5,050 bases of DNA from Ardenticatenia bacterium (GCA_026983935.1 JALSTC010000083.1:1-5050), one strand, 5' to 3'; positions 1-5,050 are shown, counted from the first letter of the stretch. Notes: generated by a model not told the origin, from the sequence alone. Made by a program: numbers and translations.

Positions 1-367
1 CGTTCTGCACCACTGCTGTGATCAGCATGTGGACGTCGGCGGCGCAGGTTTCGGGGACGGGCACCGCCAGAATGGCATCGCGCAGCATGACCAGCCGCGT
101 TATCCCGGCCCGTACGGCTTCCGGGGATTGTGTGCTCAGGTAGTTGGTCACGTTGACGAATTCATCTGTCAGGAAATAGGTGCTTTCCAGCCAGGTTTCC
201 AGGTCAGTTGTTGTGCATCCTGCGACGAAAACAGGGGTCGCCGGTGCTGACACCGTAACCGGTGGAAGCGGCGATGGTGTCGGCGTTGGTTCTGCCTTTC
301 CACAGCTCACTGCCAGCAGTACAAGTGTCAGCATGATCCCTGCCAGCCGATATAGGTTTCTGAGCAT
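1..367 (-). CDS. Putative lipoprotein, N-terminal part (3' end beyond the window)
   Basis: The reverse strand reads openly from an ATG at 367 to the left edge, giving 122 residues with no stop, so the C-terminus is missing. Residues 1-21 form a lipoprotein signal peptide: Arg3 and Arg7, a hydrophobic run (LAGIMLTLVLLAVS), then Cys22 in an LAVSC lipobox. Lipid attachment and display on the outer face of the membrane are therefore expected. A short Pro/Thr spacer (PTPTPSPLPP) follows at about residues 27-36. The visible globular part, from about residue 50, is probably mostly helical and contains two cysteines, Cys51 (VAGC) and Cys108 (PETC), which could form a disulfide. Start choice is supported by GGGAG five bases upstream. 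I recognise no family and propose no function beyond surface location. It is divergent from the FtsK-like gene at 530. Confidence is high that it is a gene, good for lipoprotein. Confidence 0.82.
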   Translation of the reverse strand, partial: MLRNLYRLAGIMLTLVLLAVSCGKAEPTPTPSPLPPVTVSAPATPVFVAGCTTTDLETWLESTYFLTDEFVNVTNYLSTQSPEAVRAGITRLVMLRDAILAVPVPETCAADVHMLITAVVQN

Positions 368-372
368 CAGGT

Positions 373-377
373 CTCCC
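373..377 (-). promoter_or_regulatory. Ribosome binding site of the lipoprotein gene
   Basis: Read on the reverse strand this is GGGAG, followed by a five-base spacer (ACCTG) and the ATG at 367. The motif and spacing suit a Shine-Dalgarno site and fix the start of the lipoprotein. Confidence 0.65.
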
Positions 378-421
378 GATTCATCTCAGCATGTGTGGCG
401 GCGTCCTCTTACTGCTGCCTG

Positions 422-451
422 AGCTTAGCATGGGGCCTTATTTTGTGTCAA
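422..451 (-). promoter_or_regulatory. Candidate sigma-70-type promoter for the lipoprotein gene
   Basis: On the reverse strand a perfect TTGACA -35 box lies at 451-446. After 18 bases comes TAAGCT (427-422), which keeps the T, A and final T most conserved in -10 boxes but is otherwise weak. Transcription would begin near 415 and leave an untranslated leader of roughly 50 bases before the ATG at 367. The position is right for a promoter, but only the -35 box is convincing. Confidence 0.4.
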
Positions 452-452
452 A

Positions 453-466
453 GGGACTTTCGTCCC
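453..466. promoter_or_regulatory. Small palindrome in the divergent promoter region (possible operator)
   Basis: GGGACTTTCGTCCC is a perfect inverted repeat: a 5-base arm (GGGAC / GTCCC) around TTTC. It overlaps a second inverted repeat, AAAGGGACTTT at 450-460. It sits one base upstream of the TTGACA box of the leftward promoter candidate and 14 bases before the rightward -10 candidate. A regulator bound here could affect both genes. The symmetry is seen directly; the operator role is inference, and repeats of this size also arise by chance. Confidence 0.3.
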
Positions 467-480
467 GGCGGGGTCTTGAT

Positions 481-486
481 TAGAAT
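481..486 (+). promoter_or_regulatory. Weak -10 candidate for the FtsK-like gene
   Basis: TAGAAT matches the TATAAT consensus at five of six bases and would start transcription near 493, about 37 bases before the ATG at 530. No good -35 hexamer lies 16-18 bases upstream (the region reads CTTTCGTC), so this is tentative. Confidence 0.22.
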
Positions 487-518
487 TAGGCAGGCGGGAC
501 AGTACCGCTGTGTGCCTC

Positions 519-524
519 AGGAGG
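519..524 (+). promoter_or_regulatory. Ribosome binding site that fixes the FtsK-like start
   Basis: AGGAGG, a full Shine-Dalgarno match, lies five bases before the ATG at 530. The open frame extends upstream to a GTG at 395, but this strong site, and the way that extension would cover the divergent promoter region, favour 530 as the real start. Confidence 0.8.
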
Positions 525-529
525 CCGTT

Positions 530-2101
530 ATGCCGCGATTACTAAGCCGTATGGATGACACGGGATGGCTCACGCCCGCTATTGCCGATGTTCTGGATGA
601 ACTGCCATCCATCCCGCATGATGAACAGTTCCGCCGGGATCAGGCGTTGACGATCCAGCAGCGCCTGGCGGAACTCGGCACGCCGGTGCGTATTGTGCGG
701 ATAGGGGTTTCGCCGTCCTGGACACTCTTTGTCCTGCAGCCCGGTGAGGAGCGTCAGCGTGGCAGCCGCCAGAAGGTGTCGGCGGAAGGGATCGCCCGCC
801 GCCTGCCGCATGTGCAGCGAGCATTGGAAGCAGAGGCAGTGGGCATTGTGCCGGAGCTGCGACCGGGCTCCGAGCAGATTGGCATTCTGGTGCGGATGCC
901 CGATCATCATCGCCTGCGCCTGCGGGAACTGCTGCTCTCGCCGACCTTTCAGAGCATGTCTGCCAGTACAACGCTGGCGCTGGGACTCGGGCTGGATCAG
1001 CGGAGTGTTGTACGCGATCTGGCGGCGCTTCCCCATCTGCTGCTTGTGGGGAAGACCGGGCAAATTGACGCAAGTGTGCACAGCCTGCTGCTGACTCTGG
1101 TGCTGTTCAATACCCCTGCTGAAGTTCGCTTTGCATTGATGCGCCTCGGTGCCGACGAGCAGTCGTCTACATCTGCAATGGAGACTTTCGCCCAGCTTCC
1201 ACATGTGCTGGGTCAGCGTCTCCGCACGCCGGAGGAAAGTCTGCGTCTGCTGGATGGTATGCTCAAGGAGTGTGAGCGGCGCAAGCAGCTTTTCAGCACA
1301 TACGAGGCTGTGGACCTCGCGGCCTACAATGCCAGGGTTCGAGGTCAGGCGGAAAATGTACTGCCGCGCATTGTGGTGGTGATGGATAATTTGCTTGCCG
1401 CCGACTGGCTTTCCAGGCGGGATCAATGGTTGACGACGCTGGGAGCTTTGTTGGAGGAAGGGGGGGCAGCGGGCATTCATTTGCTCGCTGCTGCCGATCT
1501 TGAAAGCGAGGGCCGACTGCCTGATGCCCTGGCTGCGCTGTTCCCCGTGCGCATGGTGGCGCTGCATGCAGCGGCCAGGCGGTGGTGGCCCTATCGAGTC
1601 CCGTTTCCCCGGCATTTTGCCGACGCCTTTGTGGCATCCGGCAATGATGAAGCGGAGCCGCTGGCGTTTGGCCAGGTATCGGAAAGAGAGATTGTCCGGG
1701 TGGTTGATTACTGGGTCCGTGCCGCAAAGCATCGCCCGGCCATGCAGCAGTCGGCGTTTGATCAGGTGGAGCCGTCTGCTGAAGAACTACCCGAAGCGCC
1801 GGCCCGACACATTGAGTCTGAAGCGCCATCTGAACCAGAAGCAGAACCTGCTCTTCCCAGCCCGGCGGCGTTGCGACGTGTTGCTGAAGCGCTGACGCCG
1901 CAGGACGTCAAGTTAGCGCGGGCCGGGGCGCTGGCCGCGTATTTAGGCTGGCTGGGAGTAGGCCCTTTGCATGATGTGCTGGGCATGAGCGAGGAAGAAG
2001 CGGCGGAAGTGCTGGAACACCTGCAGATGGTGGGTGTGCTGGAGACCGGGAGCGGCCCGACCTGGCGATTTGCCCGCCTGGACCGCGGCGAAGGGCTGTG
2101 A
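530..2101 (+). CDS. FtsK/SpoIIIE-like protein with degenerate ATPase motifs
   Basis: This 523-residue soluble protein follows the layout of the FtsK/SpoIIIE C-terminal motor and lacks the N-terminal membrane segments. Residues about 50-125 resemble the alpha region (VRIVRIGVSPSWTLFVLQPG). Residues about 130-395 resemble the RecA-like beta region, with family-like stretches LRELLLSPTF, VVRDLAALPHLLLVG, TPAEVRFALM, LPHVLGQ, KECERRKQLF, AAYN, LPRIVVVMDN and AGIHLLAA. Residues about 405-447 are an acidic Pro-rich linker, and about 455-517 a winged-helix region like FtsK gamma (AEVLEHLQMVGVLE). In active FtsK the P-loop reads GTTGSGKS; here residues 174-181 are GKTGQIDA, losing the key Gly-Lys-Ser. 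Walker B is D286-N287 instead of D-E, and the usual TQRPS-type motif is replaced by AADLESEG (321-328). ATP hydrolysis is therefore unlikely. The frame is intact, so this looks like a retained paralogue, not a decaying gene. A DNA-binding or scaffold role is possible; function is unknown. It is not the cell's main translocase. Confidence 0.85.
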   Translation: MPRLLSRMDDTGWLTPAIADVLDELPSIPHDEQFRRDQALTIQQRLAELGTPVRIVRIGVSPSWTLFVLQPGEERQRGSRQKVSAEGIARRLPHVQRALEAEAVGIVPELRPGSEQIGILVRMPDHHRLRLRELLLSPTFQSMSASTTLALGLGLDQRSVVRDLAALPHLLLVGKTGQIDASVHSLLLTLVLFNTPAEVRFALMRLGADEQSSTSAMETFAQLPHVLGQRLRTPEESLRLLDGMLKECERRKQLFSTYEAVDLAAYNARVRGQAENVLPRIVVVMDNLLAADWLSRRDQWLTTLGALLEEGGAAGIHLLAAADLESEGRLPDALAALFPVRMVALHAAARRWWPYRVPFPRHFADAFVASGNDEAEPLAFGQVSEREIVRVVDYWVRAAKHRPAMQQSAFDQVEPSAEELPEAPARHIESEAPSEPEAEPALPSPAALRRVAEALTPQDVKLARAGALAAYLGWLGVGPLHDVLGMSEEEAAEVLEHLQMVGVLETGSGPTWRFARLDRGEGL

Positions 2102-2123
2102 TCTCCCAAAGCAGTTAATTTGT

Positions 2124-2153
2124 AAAAGCCCCCGTGCATTTCCGGGGGCTTTT
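2124..2153. terminator. Bidirectional intrinsic terminator between convergent genes
   Basis: AAAAGCCCCCG pairs perfectly with CGGGGGCTTTT (11 bases each side) around an 8-base loop (TGCATTTC), and five T residues end at 2154 on the plus strand. The mirrored A run gives four U residues to transcripts from the other strand. It lies 22 bases after the FtsK-like stop codon and 26 bases beyond the stop of the leftward LCP gene, so it can end both. Confidence 0.9.
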
Positions 2154-2179
2154 TGTCTGGCTGCGACCGGTGTTGTATG

Positions 2180-4084
2180 TTAGCTGGCAGGTGTAACGGA
2201 GGGAGTCGGTGTGGGCTGTGGTGGCAGCACAGCGAATGTACACGAATTGTAGTTACTGCCGATGATGATGCGGAAGTCCACATTGCTGTTGGGATCGGGC
2301 TCCACGCGCACGTTGCTGCTGTTGGCGTTCAGGACGTCCACAATCGTATTCAGGCTGCTGCCTTTGGTGCGCCCGGTATAGTCAATGATGACGGTGTCAG
2401 CGTAATCGGTGCGGTCGGCCTGTCCGCCTGCCGTGGGCACGAAGCCTTCCCATGCCAGCCGTTCCGCCGCCACGCGATCCCACCCCTCATTGGGCGTACC
2501 GTTCAAGACTTCGATGCGCGCCCCTTCCTGTACGAGGCGATTCTCAGTCGGCGGGATGTAGAGTTCGTCAATCAACTGGAACATCGTTTCCGGCACGGGG
2601 AGCTGCACGTAAGAGCCGTCCGGGGGCTGCCAGGGCGTGGTGTGGTAGGTGCGGATGAAATTGAGGCTTTCGATCCGGCTGGGATCGAGGTTAAGCGCGA
2701 TGGGCAGCAGCCCGATGATGTCGGGCAGGGTCAGGTTGGTTTCTGCAATCTCGGTTAGCTGCGGCCAGAGTTCTACAGCCTGCGCCAGCAGGCCCTGAGC
2801 TTTGGCCTCCCGCCAGATCGCCCGCAGGAGCTGCATCTGTCTGCGTCCCCGGTCGAAATCGCTGCTGTTGCGGCGGGACCGGGCATACCACAGCGCCATA
2901 TCGGCGTCCAGATGGTGCACGCCTATGGGCAGCGTGTACAGTCGGTAGATCGGCTCGCCCTGCTCATCATAGCCTTCAAAGCGGTAGTCCTGGATTGCAC
3001 AGTCAACGGCAATATCTACGCCGCCCAGCGTGTCAATCACTCGCTGGAAGCCATCAAAATCAATACTGACGTAGTAGTGGATCGAAATGCCGAAGTTATA
3101 CAGAATCGTCTGGCGCAGCAGCCCGAAGCCGCCGTCCGTCCAGCCGACGATCTCCCCGCGCTGATATGCCAGATTCAGGCGCTGCATCGTCCAGCCGGGA
3201 ATGAACACGAACAGATCGCGCGGCAGGGGCAGCATGTTGACCGTGCCGGTTGTGCGATTGATCGAGAGAATGATCATTGTGTCCGTGCGGTAGCTGGGGT
3301 CGGTTGGTTCGACTTCGCCATCGCTGCCCAGCAAAATGATGTTCATGATGTCATAGCCGCGTCGGTTGGCCAGCGGGGCCTGCGGCGGGATGGCTGTCAC
3401 CGGCGGCACGCGTGGGGTGCTGTTCGGCGGGAAGAGAATTGTGGGCAGGGGGCGCGGCGTCTGGGTTGCCGTCGCAGTGGGCGGCAGGGTTGGTGTGGCC
3501 TGCGGCGTGTTGGTGGGGAAGGGCGTATTGGTCGGGAACGGCGTGCGGCTGGGCGTCAGCGTATAAGTTGGCGTCAGCGTGAATGTTGGCGTGCTGGTAG
3601 GCGTGGCCGTCGCTGTCGGGGTTGGCGTGCTGGTAGGCGTGAATGATGGCGTGAATGTTGGCGTTTCGCTTGGTGTATTGGTCGGGATCGCGGTAAAGGT
3701 CAGCGTGGCTGCCGGTGTGTTTGTGGCAGAGGGCGTCAGTGTGGCGGTCGGCGAGCTGGTCGGCGTGGCGCTGGGAGTGACGGTGGCCGTTGGTGTGTGG
3801 CTTGGCGTGAATGTGGCTGTAAGTGTATAGGTGGGTGTCTGTGTAGCGGTTGGCGTGTCTGTCACGGTGGCCGTCGGCGTGCGGCTTGGCGTGAATGTGG
3901 CTGTCGGCACGATGGCTGTCGCCGTCTGCGCGTATGCAATGGCGCGGGCTTCGGCTTCGCGCTGTGCATTGATCTGATTGATGACGGTGCTGATTCCCCA
4001 GACGACTGCCGCGATAATGACAATCCCTGCAAGCACTGACAGCAGGCGGCGCAGGCGGCCGCCCCGGTTTGGTGTGTCGGACAT
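2180..4084 (-). CDS. LytR-CpsA-Psr (LCP) family cell-wall glycopolymer ligase with long Thr/Pro stalk
   Basis: LCP enzymes transfer glycopolymers from a lipid-linked carrier to the cell wall, on the outer face of the membrane. The 634-residue product has a basic N-terminus (RGGRLRR), one membrane segment at about 14-36, a Thr/Pro-rich stalk at about 54-216, the LCP domain at about 243-425 and a LytR_C domain at about 519-611, then a short PTPTPS tail. Expected LCP motifs are present: NIILLGSD (248-255), RTDTMIILS (266-274), LPRD (287-290) and the YARSRR...DFDRGRRQ stretch (400-416). These hold the Arg and Asp residues that bind the pyrophosphate lipid and metal in characterised members, so it should be active. 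The ATG at 4084 is preceded by GGAGGG. The stalk is unusually long and could place the catalytic domain well away from the membrane. It probably forms an operon with the LysM gene 63 bases upstream. Family assignment is very secure; the polymer transferred is unknown. Confidence 0.95.
   Translation of the reverse strand: MSDTPNRGGRLRRLLSVLAGIVIIAAVVWGISTVINQINAQREAEARAIAYAQTATAIVPTATFTPSRTPTATVTDTPTATQTPTYTLTATFTPSHTPTATVTPSATPTSSPTATLTPSATNTPAATLTFTAIPTNTPSETPTFTPSFTPTSTPTPTATATPTSTPTFTLTPTYTLTPSRTPFPTNTPFPTNTPQATPTLPPTATATQTPRPLPTILFPPNSTPRVPPVTAIPPQAPLANRRGYDIMNIILLGSDGEVEPTDPSYRTDTMIILSINRTTGTVNMLPLPRDLFVFIPGWTMQRLNLAYQRGEIVGWTDGGFGLLRQTILYNFGISIHYYVSIDFDGFQRVIDTLGGVDIAVDCAIQDYRFEGYDEQGEPIYRLYTLPIGVHHLDADMALWYARSRRNSSDFDRGRRQMQLLRAIWREAKAQGLLAQAVELWPQLTEIAETNLTLPDIIGLLPIALNLDPSRIESLNFIRTYHTTPWQPPDGSYVQLPVPETMFQLIDELYIPPTENRLVQEGARIEVLNGTPNEGWDRVAAERLAWEGFVPTAGGQADRTDYADTVIIDYTGRTKGSSLNTIVDVLNANSSNVRVEPDPNSNVDFRIIIGSNYNSCTFAVLPPQPTPTPSVTPAS
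3585..3641. repeat. Exact 21-base direct repeat, two copies 36 bases apart
   Basis: GTTGGCGTGCTGGTAGGCGT followed by G occurs identically at 3585-3605 and 3621-3641. The 36-base (12-codon) spacing keeps frame and encodes the repeated TPTSTPT segments near residues 148-167 of the LCP protein. Perfect identity suggests a recent duplication. Confidence 0.75.
3780..3820. repeat. 41-base repeat, copy 1
   Basis: This stretch matches 3864-3904 at 38 of 41 positions, the copies lying exactly 84 bases (28 codons) apart. The three differences are all T/C on the plus strand. One changes an amino acid (His98 here, Arg69 or its equivalent in the other copy) and the other two are silent. It encodes TATFTPSHTPTAT within the LCP stalk. 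Confidence 0.75.
3864..3904. repeat. 41-base repeat, copy 2
   Basis: Partner of the copy at 3780-3820. It encodes TATFTPSRTPTAT. The in-frame 84-base offset points to duplication of a 28-codon block during growth of the stalk. Confidence 0.75.
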
Positions 4085-4087
4085 GAT

Positions 4088-4093
4088 CCCTCC
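4088..4093 (-). promoter_or_regulatory. Ribosome binding site of the LCP gene
   Basis: The reverse strand reads GGAGGG, three bases before the ATG at 4084 (four if the core GGAGG is counted). The match is strong but the spacing slightly short. The rest of the 63-base gap to the LysM gene shows no terminator hairpin, which favours co-transcription. Confidence 0.65.
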
Positions 4094-4147
4094 ACCACCG
4101 TAATTGGCATAGAACGGCGAAAGTTTACCAGATGACTGTGCGGATTG

Positions 4148-5050
4148 CTATCGGAACGTCACCCGGATGGCGCACGGTTCAGGGTAGTTGCCTGTGATAT
4201 CCACAACGGTCAGGCGAATCTGGTAGATACCTGGGCCAAATTCTGCCGGATTGATACTGGCCAGCGAGGTGGATGGGCCGGGCGCCGGATTGTATGACAG
4301 GATGACATTATGGAAGATGGTTTCGTCTTCCCGGCGAATCTCCACTTTGTAGAAATTGAACTGTTCCAGATCGAATAAGGTGGCCGTTCCCTGAATGGTG
4401 AAGGGAGCGGTGAGCACTGCGCCGGGCGCAGGTGCGCTGATCTGCACCTGTGGGAGACGGCAGCCAACCTGCAGGGGAATCGTAGACTCGCTGGAAACGC
4501 CCGCGCTGCTGCCGGATGCGCCGCCGTGCTGCAGTCCGCTGGCTGCTCCCGGCGGAATATAGATGATCTGCCCGGCTTCAATGAATCGCGCGTCGGGAAT
4601 GCAGTTTGCGGTCTGGAGTTCAGTCAGGGGCACGCCTGCGTTCAGGGCAATCCGGAACAGATTCTGCCCGGATCGGATGGTGTACGGCACCCAGCCGGCA
4701 GGTGGCGGGCAGGCCGTTGGCGTGATGCTGACCGTTGGCGAGGCTGTGATTGGTGTGGCGAGCATCAGCGTGGCGCTGGCAGTGGGTGGCGAGGTAGCTG
4801 TGCGGGTGGCGGATGGCGTGAGAGTCGGCCGTCTCGTCGCCGTGTCAGTGGCCGTAGCTGTGCTGGTGGGTGAGGGCGTCCGTGTCGGGGTTCTGCTCGC
4901 CGTCAGGGTGCTGGTGTGTGTGGCTGTTGCGCGGCGGGTAGCTGTGTGGGTGGCGGTTGGCGCTGTCGGGGTGGATGGTTGTTCGGTTGGCAACGCTGCC
5001 GCTTTTTCGGTGGCAGTGCTTGTCGGTGGCGGTGCGGTTGTTGCCCGCCG
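4148..5050 (-). CDS. Secreted LysM and Ig-like domain protein, 5' end beyond the window
   Basis: The frame is open from the right edge to a TAG at 4148, giving 300 visible residues. A TTG at 4993 could be read as a start, but the Thr/Pro-rich coding sequence continues upstream of it (RRATTAPPPTSTATEKAAA), so the true start and any signal peptide or membrane anchor lie outside. Residues 1 to about 112 are a Thr/Pro/Ala/Ser linker. A LysM domain follows at about 123-166 (YTIRSGQNLFRIA ... GQIIYIP), a fold that binds peptidoglycan or related N-acetylglucosamine polymers. Next is a short Gly/Ser spacer, then a C-terminal Ig-like beta domain at about 199-300 (ISAPAPGAVLTAPFTIQGTA ... GIYQIRLTVVD). 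Cys114 and Cys150 bracket the first half of the LysM, and Cys197 and Cys293 the Ig-like domain; both pairs may form disulfides. It has no catalytic domain in view. Its place just upstream of the LCP gene suggests a role in wall assembly or anchoring. Confidence 0.88.
   Translation of the reverse strand, partial: RRATTAPPPTSTATEKAAALPTEQPSTPTAPTATHTATRRATATHTSTLTASRTPTRTPSPTSTATATDTATRRPTLTPSATRTATSPPTASATLMLATPITASPTVSITPTACPPPAGWVPYTIRSGQNLFRIALNAGVPLTELQTANCIPDARFIEAGQIIYIPPGAASGLQHGGASGSSAGVSSESTIPLQVGCRLPQVQISAPAPGAVLTAPFTIQGTATLFDLEQFNFYKVEIRREDETIFHNVILSYNPAPGPSTSLASINPAEFGPGIYQIRLTVVDITGNYPEPCAIRVTFR
4715..5050 (-). repeat. Low-complexity region encoding the Thr/Pro linker of the LysM protein
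   Basis: This stretch encodes Thr/Ala/Pro/Ser/Arg-rich sequence (TATHTATRRATATHT, TASRTPTRTPSPTS). It differs from the LCP stalk in having more Arg and Ala and fewer aromatic residues. It continues past the right edge, so its full length is unknown. Short GTG-GC words recur on the plus strand, but I see no long exact repeat. Confidence 0.75.

Larger units (their letters stand above)
3437..3925 (-). repeat. Low-complexity repeat region encoding the Thr/Pro stalk of the LCP protein
   Basis: About 490 bases encode residues 54-216 of the LCP protein, built from degenerate TxTP, TPSxTPTAT and PTNTPFPTNTP units. On the plus strand it appears as repeated GGCGTG/GTTGGCGT words. The period is irregular but stays in frame. 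The stretch probably grew by slippage or unequal exchange of short units and is likely to vary in length between strains. Confidence 0.85.

Noticed and set aside
395..529. A longer N-terminus for the FtsK-like protein starting at the GTG at 395.
   Set aside because: The extra 45 residues are Cys- and Arg-rich with no family similarity, they would cover the divergent promoter region, and AGGAGG sits at ideal spacing before the ATG at 530.
542..1732. A 396-codon open frame on the minus strand opposite the FtsK-like gene.
   Set aside because: Its product is rich in His, Gln and Arg with no recognisable domain, it lies wholly antisense to a gene with clear family similarity, and long open antisense frames are expected at this GC content.
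2153..2758. A 201-codon plus-strand open frame beginning inside the terminator.
   Set aside because: It is antisense to the LytR_C and LCP coding sequence, starts in the terminator's T run without a ribosome site, and resembles no protein family.
2912..3646. A 244-codon plus-strand open frame.
   Set aside because: It is antisense to the conserved LCP catalytic domain and its C-terminal half is an Arg/Gly artefact of the stalk repeats.
3366..3830. Plus-strand open frames encoding Val/Gly-rich repeats (VGVLVGVAVAVGVGV), resembling an elastin-like protein.
   Set aside because: They are the exact antisense of the Thr/Pro stalk codons; the pattern follows from ACN/CCN codons on the other strand. 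No ribosome site or independent support is present.
3460..3910. A CRISPR-like array or regulatory repeat cluster made of GGCGTG words.
   Set aside because: Spacing is irregular, there are no unique spacers, and the repeats keep codon frame with the LCP gene, so they are coding low-complexity sequence.
4991..4993. TTG as the translation start of the LysM protein.
   Set aside because: The reading frame stays open to the window edge with the same Thr/Pro-rich composition, there is no ribosome site before the TTG, and a secreted protein needs a signal peptide or anchor further upstream.

Overview
The window looks like a chromosomal segment of a high-GC member of the Chloroflexota, most likely an Anaerolineae-type lineage and perhaps from a metagenome. 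The main clue is the secreted proteins. Three of the four genes carry Thr/Pro-rich linkers of the 'TPTATxTPSxTPT' kind, long ones in two cases, and these are very common in surface proteins of that phylum. They are attached to a LysM domain with flanking cysteines and to a LytR-CpsA-Psr (LCP) enzyme. The taxonomic call is inference from protein style; the window has no rRNA or other marker gene.

Layout from left to right. Positions 1-367 (minus strand) hold the N-terminal 122 residues of a small lipoprotein that runs off the left edge and belongs to no family I recognise. Positions 368-529 form a divergent intergenic region with ribosome binding sites for both flanking genes, a TTGACA-type promoter candidate for the lipoprotein gene, a weak -10 candidate for the rightward gene, and a small perfect palindrome between them. 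Positions 530-2101 (plus strand) encode a 523-residue cytoplasmic protein with the FtsK/SpoIIIE motor architecture (alpha, RecA-like beta and winged-helix gamma regions). Its Walker A lysine, the Walker B glutamate and the usual QRPS-type motif have all been replaced, so it is probably a pseudo-ATPase relative of the DNA translocase. Positions 2124-2153 form a strong hairpin terminator between convergent genes, able to serve both strands.

Positions 2180-5050 (minus strand) form an apparent two-gene cell-envelope unit. It is transcribed leftward from beyond the right edge: first a secreted LysM/Ig-like protein whose 5' end is cut off by the window, then, after 63 bases, a membrane-anchored LCP-family enzyme with a C-terminal LytR_C domain. 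The LysM protein is expected to bind peptidoglycan or other glycan. The LCP enzyme is expected to attach a glycopolymer to the wall from a lipid-linked donor. Together they suggest a wall-assembly function.

I found no mobile element, CRISPR array, tRNA or rRNA. The most unusual item is the stand-alone FtsK-like protein with lost nucleotide-binding motifs. The tandemly expanded Thr/Pro linkers are the second point of interest. I see no clear evidence of a wholly new multi-gene system here.
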